Source: Cacajao melanocephalus (Eukaryota; Chordata; Mammalia; Primates; Pitheciidae). Taken from it: 64,000 nt of DNA. The DNA lies in NCBI GenBank assembly GCA_963573385.1, contig CAUYLG010013698.1, positions 17,168-81,167 of the forward strand. The letters are read 5' to 3'. Both the position numbers and the translations under genes were made by a program. Positions 41,229-51,764 of this stretch are shown here, in pieces (the stretch's first letter is position 1; each line of letters starts with the position of its first letter). A model generated the notes under the pieces. It made no database searches. It saw only the letters and a list, made by a program, of their open reading frames with translations, and had not been told where the DNA came from.

Positions 41229-42960
41229 GAGGGGAAAAATGGTGGTAAGGAGGCAGGACTAACTTGCAGCTCCCACTCAGAACAGCACATGAAGACTCAT
41301 ATCATGAACTTTTGCTGCAAGAACTACCACAAGAACATACTAGAAAATCCAAAGTAATTCATAGATCCTTTGAAAGGAGCCACTTGCCACTGTAAACTCT
41401 GTGTGACAGCTGAAAAACTATGAGTGCTCAAAGTGTGAAAAAGGGGGAAATTTCACTTCTAAACACATATCCTTACTGAGGAACCTGAAAATTCAGGTAA
41501 TGGAAGAAGGATTTAACCATACATAAAGGTGAAACAAATTTAGAGAGCTGAGCAAAATATAAAAGTAGAAGCAGCAGAAAAGCCCTGTAGGTACTCCTAG
41601 TCCCCAGGGATGCCCAGCGAAGCCATTTCTGACTTTATCTCACAGGGATCCTCGGGGAGGACTGATAGTGGAGTTGTCAGTGGCAGGGCCACACGTAAAA
41701 GAAAGCTTCTATCTGAGGTTTGTAATAGTTTTCACCCAGCACAAATTTTCCAGGGTGGACTTTGCATGAGTGGGTGGGCACAAGGGAGTGGGGGCATGCA
41801 AATTGGAAGTGCAGGCAGGGAGGAAAGGGCAAGGCCTAAGAGCTCTGCTTGCTTTCTTAACAGGGAGGCTTGTAGCCTGGGGCAACATCTCAGCCTTGCT
41901 CACAGGCCATCTGGATGTAAACTTGGTGCCCTTGAGGGGGATGGTGGGAGTGAGACAGGCCTTGGTGGTTGTATCGGAACAGGGTGAGGCCCATCACTGC
42001 CAGCTTTCCCACACTTTTCTAGCAACCAGTATGATGCAGCAGAGGCAGCCATAATCCTGCTGGGAACACAACTTCATTGGCCTGATAACCTACCCCAATC
42101 CCCACAGCAGCTGCAGCAAGCCCTGCCCAAAGGGAGTCTGAGCTCAGACACACCTAACACTGCCCCCACCTGATCATGGTCTTTCTTTACCTGCCCAGCT
42201 AGCTAAAGAAAAAATACATAATCTCTTGAGAGCTCTGTAACCCTGCCCATTAAGTGAGAAACCCGAGTACTTATCCAGGTGACCTTAGGGCAAGCTTGTA
42301 TACCCTCTGTATTACCACAGCTCTTGCTTTCTTGAAAGTGCCACCTCCTGGCTGGAGGCCAGTCAACTCAAGCCATTACAGAAACTTATAGAAGAACAAA
42401 CCTGACTCCAATAAAAGAGAAATCTAATTTCATCACCTGTAACATCCTGGCTAATCACTGGTCCTGAGTCTGTTCATATGACAGCCTCACTGCTAGCACA
42501 ACCACCATTCCAGAGAGGCAGTGCACTAAACAAAATTACAACCAAGGAATCACACTGAGTCCAGTTTACTCCACGGCTGCCTCCACCAGAGCAGGTGTTG
42601 GTATTCATGGCTGAGAGACCTGAAGATGTATCATATCACAGGACTCTTTGTAGACACTCCACAGTACCAGCAAAGAGTCTGGTAGCTCTGCTGGGTGGCT
42701 AAACCCAGAACACCAATAACAATCACTGCAGTCCAGCTCTAAGGAAGCCACATCCCTAGGAAAAGGCAAGAGCATCACATGAAGGGATCACCCATGGGAT
42801 AAAATTAGCTGAATAGCAGCCGCTGAGTCACAGACCTTTCCTCTGACATAGTCTACCCAAATGAGAAGGAACTAGTTAAACAATTCTGGTAATATGACAA
42901 AGCAATATTCTTTAACACCTCCAAAAGCTTCCAGTAGCTCACCAGTGATTGATCCAAACC
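41229..42960 (+). promoter_or_regulatory. L1-D 5'UTR
   Basis: The start gaggggaaaaatggtgg is a worn version of the L1 leader. The stretch 41600-42780 is the most GC-rich of the window. The open frames inside it (for example 41610-41987) do not match ORF1 and are chance frames in a GC-rich leader. The ORF1 boundary is approximate. Confidence 0.7.
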
Positions 42961-43830
42961 AAGAATAAATCTCTGAATTGCCAGAAAAAGAATTCAGAAG
43001 GTTGATTTTTAAGCTACTCAAGGAGACACCAGAGAAAGGTGAAAACCAACTTAAAGAAATTAAAAATCAAAACAAAAAAAGAATATAGATGAAAAAATCC
43101 CAGAGAAATATGTAGCATAAATTTAAAAAAAAATTACATCTTCTGGAAATGAAAGACAAAATTAGAGAAATGCAAAATATTCTGGAAAGTTTCAACAATA
43201 GAATTGAATAGGTAGAAAAGAAAACCCTCAGAAGTCTAATACAAGACCTTTGAATTAACTCATCAGACAAAGATAAACAAAAAAGAATTAGAAAAAATGG
43301 ACAAAGCCTCCATGATGTTTGCGATTCTATTAAACACCAAACCTAAGAATAATTGGTATTCCCAAGGAAGAAGAGAAATCTAAAAGTTTGGAAAACTTAC
43401 CTGAGGAAATAATAATGAAAAACTTCCCTAGCCTTGCTCGAGATCTGCACATCCAGATACAAGAGGTTCAAAGAACAACTGGAAAATTCATCGCAAAGAG
43501 ATACTCACCTAGGCACATAATCATCAGGTTATCTAATCTCCAGGTGAAGGAAAGAATCTTAACAGCTGTGAGGTGAAAGCATCAGGTACTTCTGAAGAAA
43601 ATCCCACCAGATTAACAGCAGATTTGTCAGCAGAAATCCCACGAGCTATAAGGGATTGGGGTGTTATATGTAGCCTCCTTAAACAAAACAGTTAACAACC
43701 AAGAATTTTGTATCCAGCAAGACTAAGCTTTATAAATGAAGGAGAGATGAAGTCTTTTCAGATAAACAAATGCTGAGAGAATCCACCACTACCAAGCCAG
43801 CACTATAAGAACTGCTAAAAGAAGTTATAA
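42961..43830 (+). pseudogene. L1-D ORF1p remnant
   Basis: The region after the leader aligns in order with L1 ORF1: a coiled-coil-like Lys/Glu-rich part near 43000-43260, then an RRM/CTD part open at 43388-43576, with motifs around NFPSLARDLHIQIQEVQR and IIIRLSNLQVKERIL. The TGA at 43574-43576 and further frameshifts break it. The start codon is not identifiable with confidence. Confidence 0.75.
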
Positions 43831-44738
43831 ATCTTAAAAAAAAAACAACTTTGAAACTCATCAAAATTAAACTTTCTTAAAACGTAAATCTCACAGGGCC
43901 TATAAAACAATGAGACAATGAAAATAAGACAAGGTGTTCAGGCAGCAACTAACACAATGCATCTCAATACTAATGCTTAATGTAAATGGCCTAAATACTT
44001 CACTTAAAAGATACAGAATGACAGAATGGATAAGAAGCCACCAGCCAAGTATCCACTGTCTTCAAGAGACAAGCGTGACACATAAGGACTCACATAAACT
44101 TAAGGTAAAGGGGTGAGAAAAGATATTCCATGCAAATCAACACCAAAAGTGAGCTAGAGTAGCTATTCTTAAGTCAAATAAAACAGACTTTAAAGCAACA
44201 ATTATAAGAAAAAGAAACAGAAGGACATTGCATATTGATAAAAGGCCTAGTTCAATAGGAAAATATCACAATCCTAAATATATATGCATCTAACACTGGA
44301 GCTTCCAAATCATAAAACAATTACTACTATACCTAAGAAATGAGATAGACAGCAACACAATAATAGTGGGGGACTTCTGTACTCCACTGACAGCACTAGA
44401 TAGGTCATCAAGACAGATAGTCAACAAAGAAACAATGGACTTAAACTACGCTTTTGAAGAAATGGACTAACAGACACTTACAAAACATTCCACCCAACAA
44501 CTGTAGAATATACATTCTGTTTCTCAGCACATGAAACATTCTCCAAGATAGACTGTATGATAGGCCACAGACAAGTCTCAATAAATTTAAGAATATCAAA
44601 ATTATATCAAGTACTCTCTGACACCACAGTGGAATAAAATTGGAAATCAACTCCAAGGGGAACCCTCAAAACCGTGCAAATACATGAAAATTAAATAACC
44701 TGCTCCTAAGTGACAGTTGAGTCAAAAGTGAAATCAAG

Positions 44739-45043
44739 GCCAGCGCTTGGTGGCTTGTGCCTGTAATCTCAGCACTTTGGGAGGCTGAGGCAGGTGGATC
44801 ACTTGAGGTCAGGAGTTCAAACCAGCCTGGCTAACATGGTGAAACCTCATCTCTATTAAAAAAAAAAAATAGTGGGGTATGGTGGCGGCACATGCCTGTA
44901 ATTCTAGCTCTCAAGAGATTGAGACAGAAGCATCACTTGAATACAGGAGCCAGAGGTTGCAGTGAGTGAAGGTCTTACCATTGCACTGTAGTCTGGGAGA
45001 TAGAGTCAGACTTCATCTCAAAAAAAAAAAAAAAAGAAAGAAA
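44739..45043 (+). mobile_element. Alu, plus strand, inside L1-D
   Basis: Complete dimeric Alu: ggtggcttgtgcctgtaatc, left-arm poly(A) at 44859-44870, right arm, and an A16 tail with GAAA extension (45020-45043). Nine-base duplication GAAATCAAG at 44730-44738 and 45044-45052. The B box is mutated (gttcaaacc). It inserted into L1-D ORF2, so it is younger than L1-D. Confidence 0.95.
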
Positions 45044-46615
45044 GAAATCAAGATGGAAATTTAAAAAATCTTTGGACTGAATGATAATAGTGACACAACC
45101 TATCAAAACCTCTTGAATACAACAGAAGTGTTGATAATACAAAAGTTCATAGCATTAAATGCCTATATCAAGAAGTCTTAAAGAGCACAAGTAGGTAGTC
45201 TGAGGTCACACCTCAAGGAACTAGAGCAACAAGAGTAAACCAAACTCAAACCCAGCAGAGGGAAGGAAATAATGAACATTGAGCAGAACTAAAGATAATT
45301 TAAAAATACGAAATAAAAGATAAATGAATAAAATATAATACACAAGATAAGGGAAACAAAAATCTGGATCTTTATAAAGGTAAATAAAATTGATACACCA
45401 TTAATTAGATTAACCAAGAAGATAGAAGATCCAAATAAGCTCAATTTGAAATAAAACTGGAAATATTACCATTGATATCACAGAACTACAAAAGATTATT
45501 TAAGGCTACTATGAACACCTTTATACTCACAGACTAGAAAACCTAGGGGAGTTGGATAAGTTCCTGGAAATTTACAACTCCTGTGGATTAAACCAGGAAT
45601 AAATAGAAACTGTGAACAGACCAATAACAAGCCACAAGATTGAAATGATAATTTTAGAAAATAGAAAAATAAAAAACGTCAGGACCAGATGGATTCATAG
45701 CTGAATTCTATCAGGTATTCAAAGAAGAATTGGTAACAATCCCACTGAAACTATTCTAAAAGATAAAGAATCCTCCTTAGGTAATTCTGTGAAACCATTA
45801 TCATCCCAATAATAAACCCAGGAAAGGACATAGCAAAAAATAAAACTACAGACCAATATTCATGATGAACATAGATGAAAAATCCTCAACAAAATACTAG
45901 CTAATCAAATCCAATAGCATATTAAAAAGGTAATTTGCCATTATCAAATGGTGTTTATACCAGGGATGCAGGGATGGTTTAACATACACAAGTCAACAAA
46001 TGTGATATATCACATAAACTGAATTAAAAACAAAAATCATATAATCATCTCAATAGATGCATGAAAAGCATTTGACAAAATACAGCATCCCTTCATGATT
46101 TAAAATGGGGAGCAAAATTGGCAAGAAGGGACATACCTTAAGGTAATAAAAGCCATCTATGACAAACCAACATTACACTAAACCGGGAAAAGTTAAAAGC
46201 ATTCCTTCTGAGAACTGGAACAAGATATAGATACCCACTTTCACCACGTTTATTCAACATAGTACTGGAAATACAGCCAGAGAAATCAGACAAGAGAAAG
46301 AAATAAAGGATATCCAAATCACTAAAGAGGAAGTCAAACTGTCACTGTTCACTGATAATATGATGTATACCTAGAAAATTCTAAAGACTCATCCATAAAA
46401 CTAGTAGATGCGATAAATTAATTCAGTAAAGTTTCAGGATACAAATTTAATTCAAACAAATCAGTAGCTCTGCTATAGACTGACAGCAATCAAACTGAGA
46501 ATCAAATCAGGAATCAACCCCTTTTACAATAGCTAAAAATAAAATAATAAAGTAACATAAAATACTTAGCAATATACCTAACCAAGGAGGTGAAAGACCT
46601 ATACAAGGACACTGC

Positions 46616-46656
46616 AAAAAAAAAAAAAAAGAAAAAAAAAGAAAAAAAAAAGAAAA
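46616..46656 (+). repeat. Expanded A-rich tract inside L1-D ORF2
   Basis: Runs of A broken by single G at a place where other L1 copies have a short ordinary coding sequence. Looks like local expansion of an A-rich codon run, not a retroelement tail. Confidence 0.7.
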
Positions 46657-46705
46657 CTCCTGAAAGAAATCACAGATGAGTCAAACAAATGAAGACACAT
46701 CCCAT

Positions 46706-47840
46706 TGGGAGAGATCCAAAATGGCTGAATAGGAAGAGCTCTGGAGTGCAGTTCCCATCGAGAAGAATGCAGAGGGTGAGTGATCACTGCATTTCCAAAT
46801 GGATTTTTACTGCCCACAGACCAGGAGATTCCTAGGCTAAAAAGCTCCACGAGTTTCCAGCATGACTGTTTGAGCTGGTGCAGCAGGTCTCCACACAAAA
46901 ACTCGCACAAATCTGGGTGGCTGTTTCAATAGGCACATGGAACGCCTGGGATACAGAGCCACCCCTGCAACTGAAAAAAAGGGGGCTGAAACAGGGAGCC
47001 AGGTGATCTGGCTCATTGGGTCCCACCCCCTACAAAGACCAGCAATCTGAAACGCTGTGGATTGAGAGTTTCACAGCAAGCTCAGCTGGACCCAGGAGAG
47101 TCTAGCTTGGTGGGGGGAAGGGTGTCCACCATTACTGAGGGAGTTCATCTTTACTGAGGGAGTCTACCATTACCAAGGCAGTCCACCATTACTGAGGCCG
47201 ACCACCATTACTGAGGCAGTTCTAACAGGAAGTTCACACAGCAGCTGGGCAGAGCCCACAGTAGCTCAGTAATGCCTCTGCTGGCAGACTGTGACTAGAC
47301 TACCACCTTGCTAGGCAGGGCATCCCTGAAAAAAGGCAGCAGCACATCAGGAACTTATAAATAAAGCCCCACCTTCTCAGGACAGAGCACCTGGGGAAGA
47401 AGACATTTATGAGTTCTGCTGCAGCAGACTTAAACATACCTGCCCAGAAACTCTGAATGGAACAACAGGTCTCCTAGCTCAACACTTGACCTCCTGTAAA
47501 GACAGATTGTCCCCACAAGCACCTGACCCCTTTATATCCAAAGAGATACCTCGTAAAGGAGAGCTCAGGCTGACATCTGCTGGGTACCCTTCTCGGATGA
47601 AGGTAACAGAAGAAGATACTGGCAGCAACTCTTACTGTATTGCAGCCCCCATGGATGATCCCCAGGCAAGCATGGTCTGGAGTGGACCTCCAGCAGGCCT
47701 ACAGCAGAGGAGCCTGACTGTTAGAAGAAAACTAAAAAACAGAAAGAAATAACTTCAGCATCAAGAGAAAGGATGTCCACTTAGAGATCCCATCTGAAAG
47801 TCACCAACTACAAAGACCACAGGTAGATAAATCCACAAAG
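46706..47840 (+). promoter_or_regulatory. L1-E 5'UTR
   Basis: Complete leader with the YY1-type core aaaatggc at 46719-46726 and the five-unit 19-bp array. It is collinear with the L1-A leader from the first base to the ORF1 start. It would contain the antisense-promoter region of primate L1s, but activity cannot be inferred. Confidence 0.75.
47125..47219 (+). repeat. Five-unit 19-bp tandem array in L1-E 5'UTR
   Basis: Units at 47125, 47144, 47163, 47182 and 47201, each 19 bp, of the type tccaccattactgaggcag. Register and copy number match the array in L1-A. Confidence 0.9.
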
Positions 47841-48877
47841 ATGAGAAGAAACCAGTGCAAAAAGGATGAAAACACCAAAAACCAGAATGCCTCTCCTCCT
47901 CCAAGGAATCGCAACTCTACACCGGGAAGGGAACAAAGCTGGATGGAGAATGAGTCTGTTGAATTGACAGCAGCAGGCTTCAGAAGGTGGGTAATAACAA
48001 ACTTCTCTGACCTAAAAGAACATGTTCTAACCCAATGCAAAGAAACTAAGAACCTTGAAAAAAGGTTAGACGAAATGCTAACAATAATAAACAGCTTAGA
48101 GAAGAATATAAATGACTTAATGGAGCTGAAAAACACAACAAGAGAACTTCATGAAGCATACACAAGTTTCAATAGCCAAATCGACCAAGCAGAAGAAAGG
48201 ATATCAGAGATTGAAGATCAACTCAATAAAATAAAATGAGAAGGGAAGATCAGAGAAAAAAAGAGTGAAAAGAAATGAACAAGTTTCTAAGAAATGTGGG
48301 ATTATGTGAAAAAACCTAATCTGTGTTTGATAGTTGTACCTGAATGTGATGGAGAGAATGAATTCAAGCTGGAAAATACTCTTCAGAACATTATCCAGGA
48401 GAACTTCCCCAACATAGAAAGGCATGCCAACATTTTAGTCCAGGAAATAAAGAGAATACCACAAAGATATTGTTCAAGAAGAGCAACCCCAAAGCACATA
48501 ATCATCAGATTCACCAGGGTTGAAATGAAGGAAAAAATGCTAAGGGCAGCCAGAGAGAAAGGTAGGGCTATCCACAAAGGGAAGCCCATCAGTCTCACAG
48601 CAGATCTCTCACCAGAAACCCTACAAACCAGAAGAGAGTGGGGGCCAATATTCAACATCATTAAAGAAAAGAACTTTCAACCTAGAATTTCATATCTAGC
48701 CAAACTAAGCTTCATAAGTTAGTTTCTTCAAAAGGAGAAATAAAATCCTATATGAACAAGCAATTGCTGAGGTATTTCGTGACCACCAGGCCTGTCTTAC
48801 AAGAGCTCCTGAAAGAAGCGCTAAACATAGAAAGGAACAACCAGTACCAGCCACTCCAAAAACATACCATATGGTAA
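47841..48877 (+). pseudogene. L1-E ORF1p remnant
   Basis: The first 132 codons are open (47841-48239): a basic N-terminus, then a coiled-coil segment with regular leucines (for example around LEKRLDEMLTIINSLEKNI), and the stretch ERISEIEDQLNKIK. TGA 48237-48239 stands where L1-A has CGA, a CpG-decay nonsense change. Small indels follow near 48276-48293. The RRM/CTD part is open again at 48294-48722 in the original frame. TAG 48720-48722 is premature; the subfamily stop is TAA 48875-48877. It is inactive but less damaged than the ORF1 of L1-A. Confidence 0.9.
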
Positions 48878-48940
48878 AGAGCATTGACACAATGAAGAAA
48901 CTGAGTCAACTAATGGGCAAAACAAGCAGCTAGCATCAAA

Positions 48941-49915
48941 ATGGCAGGATCAAATTTACATGTAACAATATTCACCTTAAATGTAAATGGGCTAAATGCC
49001 CCAGTCAAAAGACAGAGACTGGCAAATTGGATAAAAAGTCAAAACCCATCAATGTGCTGTATTCAGGAAACCCATCTCATGTGCAAGTGTACACATAGGC
49101 TCAAAATAAAGAATGGAGGATTTACCAAGCAAATGGAGAGCAAAAAAAAAAAAAAAAAAGGAGTTGCAATCCTAGACTCTGACAAAATAAACTTTAAAGC
49201 AACAAAGAGCAAAAGAGACAAAGAAGGGCATTACATAATGGTAAAAGGATCAATGCAAGAAGAAGAGCAAACTCTCCTACGTATATACACACCCTATACG
49301 GGAACACCCAGATACATAAAGCAAGTTCTTAATAACCTACAAAGGGACTTAGACTCCCACATAATAATAGTCGGAGACTTTAACACTCCATTGTCAATAT
49401 TAGACAGATCAATGAGACAGAAAATTAACAAGGATATCCAGGACTTGAACTCAGACCTGGACCGTGCAACCCTAATAGACATTTACAGAACTCTCCACCC
49501 TAAATCCACAGAATATACATTCTTCTCAGCACCACATCACACCTACTCTAAAATTGACCACATAATTGGAAGTAAATCAGTCCTCAGCAAATGCAAAAGA
49601 ATGGAAATCAAAACAAACAGTCTCTCAGACCACAGTGGAATCAAATTAGAACTCAGGAGTAAGAAACCAACTCAAAACCACACAACTTCATGGAAACTGA
49701 ACAACTGGCTCTTGAATGTTGACTCGATAAACAATGAAATGAAGGCAAAAATAAAGATGTTCTTTGAAACCAATGATAACGAATACACAACATACCAGTA
49801 TCTTTGGGAAACATTTAATGCAGTGTCTAGAGGAAAATTTATAGCAGTGAATGCCCACATGAGAAGCGATACAAGAACAGAAAATCAAACACTGCATATT
49901 CTCACTCATAGGTAG
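48941..49915 (+). pseudogene. L1-E ORF2 endonuclease-only open frame (324 codons)
   Basis: Longest open frame in the window. It starts at the ORF2 ATG and spans the APE-type endonuclease that nicks target DNA for L1 insertion. Catalytic and metal-site motifs are all readable: N14 in LNVNGLN, E43 in QETH, D146/N148 in GDFNTP, D206 in SKIDHI and H231 in SDHS (one residue above the usual numbering). Residues about 58-73 are frameshifted relative to relatives and include six lysines from an A-run, so folding is doubtful. At about 49867 the frame jumps over RT and Cys-rich domains to the last codons of ORF2 and ends at TAG 49913-49915. Nothing shows that it is expressed. Confidence 0.85.
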
Positions 49916-50190
49916 GTGATGTACAATGAGAACACATGGACCCAGGGAGGGGAGCATCACACAGTGTGGTCTGTTGGGGGCACTAGGGAAGGGATATTGG
50001 GAGATAGGAAGGTTGGGGAGGGAGAACATGGGGAGAAATTCCAGATGTAGGTGACAGGGGGATGGAGGCAGCAAACCACACTGCCATTTATGTACCTATG
50101 CAACAGTTCTGCATGATCTGCACATGTACCCCAGAATCTAAAGTACAGTAATATATAAATAAAAATAAAGTTCTTTAAAAAAAAAGAAAA
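49916..50190 (+). other. L1-E 3'UTR and first A-rich tail
   Basis: Same 3'UTR type as L1-A and L1-C, with G-rich part 49950-50040 and the terminal ccccagaatctaaag block. The tail region 50149-50190 contains AATAAA words and A-runs, which mark the normal L1 polyadenylation point that was read through. Confidence 0.85.
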
Positions 50191-50401
50191 CCCAGAATAT
50201 CTAGTTTATAAGTATTGCAAAATAACTCTTTCCAACTTAAAAAATTTCAATTAGAAAATATGTTTTATTGTGAAAAAAATATATTACTAAAATAAAAACC
50301 TGAAAATTTTTCATTTGGTCTTATTTAGATGAAAACAAATGAATTTTCAAGACTTACTTCTCATCTATACACCAGTGGCTTCACCCAATCCCCACATTCA
50401 C
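50191..50401 (+). other. Putative 3'-transduced segment of L1-E
   Basis: About 211 bp without L1 similarity, lying between the L1-E tail and a second A-rich tail (50402-50419) that abuts the TSD. This is the expected position of genomic DNA carried from downstream of the source L1 by transcriptional read-through. An AATAAA-like word occurs within it near 50289. Confidence 0.75.
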
Positions 50402-51764
50402 AAAAATAAAAAATAAAAAACACATCCCATGCTCATGGATGGGTAGAATCAATGACCAGACTTCCAAAAGCAGTCTACAAATTCAACACATTTCTCATCC
50501 AAACACTATCATCATTCTTCATAGAATTAGAATAAACAAGCCTAAAATTCATATTTTAGGGACAAAAAAAGAGCCCTCATAGCCAAAGCAAGACTAAGCA
50601 AAAAGAACAAATCTAGAGACATCATCTTCCCTTAATTTAAACTATACTGTAAGGCCATAGTCACCAAAACAGCATGGTACTGGTATAAAAGTAGGCACAT
50701 AGACTAATGGAATAGATTAGAGAACCCAGAAATAATGCCAAATGCTTATAGCCAACTGACAAAAACATAAACTGGGGAAATGACATCCTATTTGGTAAAT
50801 GGTACTGTGATAACTGGGATTCCCAGGTAGAAGAATGAAACTAGATCTTTATCTCTCACCTTATACAAAAATCAACTCAAGGTTGATCAGACTTAAATCT
50901 AAGACCTGAAACCGTAAACATTCTATTATAGAAGAAACACTGAAAAGAACCCTCTAGGCATTGGCTGAGGCGAAAACTTCATAAATAAGAACTCAAAAGC
51001 AAATGCAATAAAAACAAAGATAACTAGTTAGGACTTAATTAAACTAAAATGCTTCTGCACAGCTAAAGAAATATTCAGCAGAGTAAATAGACAATCCACA
51101 GTCTGGAAGAAAATCTTCACAAGCTATCCATCTGACAAATAACTAATATTCAGAATTTACAAGGAACTTAAACAAATAAGCAAGAAAACAACAAATAAGC
51201 CAATCAAAAAGTGAGCTAAGGACGTGACTAGACAAATTTCAAAGGAAGATATACAAATGGCCAACAAACATGAAAAAGTGCTTTACATCACTAATTATCA
51301 GGGAAATGCAAATCAAAACTGCAATGTAATACCACCTTGCTCCTGTAAGAATGACCATAATTAAAAATACTACTCAGGCATAAAATGGAATCAAATAATG
51401 GCATTCACAGCAACCTGGATTTAGTTGTAGATAATTATTCTAAGTGAAGTAACTCAGGAAAGAAAAACCAAACATTGTATATTCTCACTTATAAGTGGGA
51501 GCTAAGCTGCAAGGACACGAAGGCATAGAATGATAACATGGACTTTGAGGACAGACTTAGGGGGAATGGTGGGAGTGAGGTGGGCAATAAAAGACTACAC
51601 ATTGGGTGTGGTGTACACTTCTCAGGTAATGGGCACGTCGGAATCTCAGATATCACCACTAAAGAACTTATTTATGTAATAAAACACCACCTGTTCCCAA
51701 AAACCTATTGAAGTTAAATGAATGAAATAAAAATAAAATAAATACAAATAAAGTAGACTTTTTG

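Larger units (their letters stand above)
46706..50419 (+). mobile_element. L1-E: internally deleted LINE-1 with 3' transduction
   Basis: A full L1 5' end, 5'UTR, ORF1, the first part of ORF2, then a direct join to the ORF2 end and 3'UTR. After the first A-rich tail (50149-50190) comes ~211 bp of non-L1 DNA and a second A-rich tail before the downstream duplication. The 11-bp TSD ACACATCCCAT at 46695-46705 and 50420-50430 encloses everything and reconstitutes the interrupted L1-D ORF2 exactly. The 5'UTR and 3'UTR match L1-A. It is therefore younger than L1-D. The 2.8-kb deletion and ORF1 breaks make it non-autonomous. Confidence 0.92.
43934..51505 (+). pseudogene. L1-D ORF2p remnant, split by Alu and L1-E
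   Basis: The endonuclease start is visible at about 43934-44116 with LNVNGLN and LQETS. The Alu at 44739 interrupts the end of the endonuclease domain. RT sequence follows at 45480-46600, where the catalytic box is lost (ttcactgataatatgatg). L1-E splits the frame at 46705, and the remainder resumes at 50431 and ends at the TAA of 51503-51505 after the ORF2 C-terminal signature (cacttataagtgggagctaa). A deletion at about 51367 removed roughly 0.3 kb before the C-terminus. There are stops in all frames. Confidence 0.85.
41229..51749 (+). mobile_element. L1-D: old L1MA-type element, nested insertions
   Basis: A near full-length older L1: long GC-richer 5'UTR, ORF1, ORF2 and an L1MA-type 3'UTR ending in aataaaataaatac. 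A 15-bp duplication AAAGTA(T/G)ACTT(C/T)TTG at 41214-41228 and 51750-51764 has two mismatches, as expected with age. It is interrupted by an Alu (44739-45043) and by L1-E (46706-50419), and has an internal deletion of about 0.3 kb at 51367. Without the guests about 6.5 kb remain. The target appears to lie in an older minus-strand L1M (51765-53030). Confidence 0.9.

Noticed and set aside
41610..42054. Overlapping frames of 125 and 94 codons
   Set aside because: They lie in the GC-rich 5'UTR of L1-D, which is non-coding; GC richness alone lengthens chance frames.
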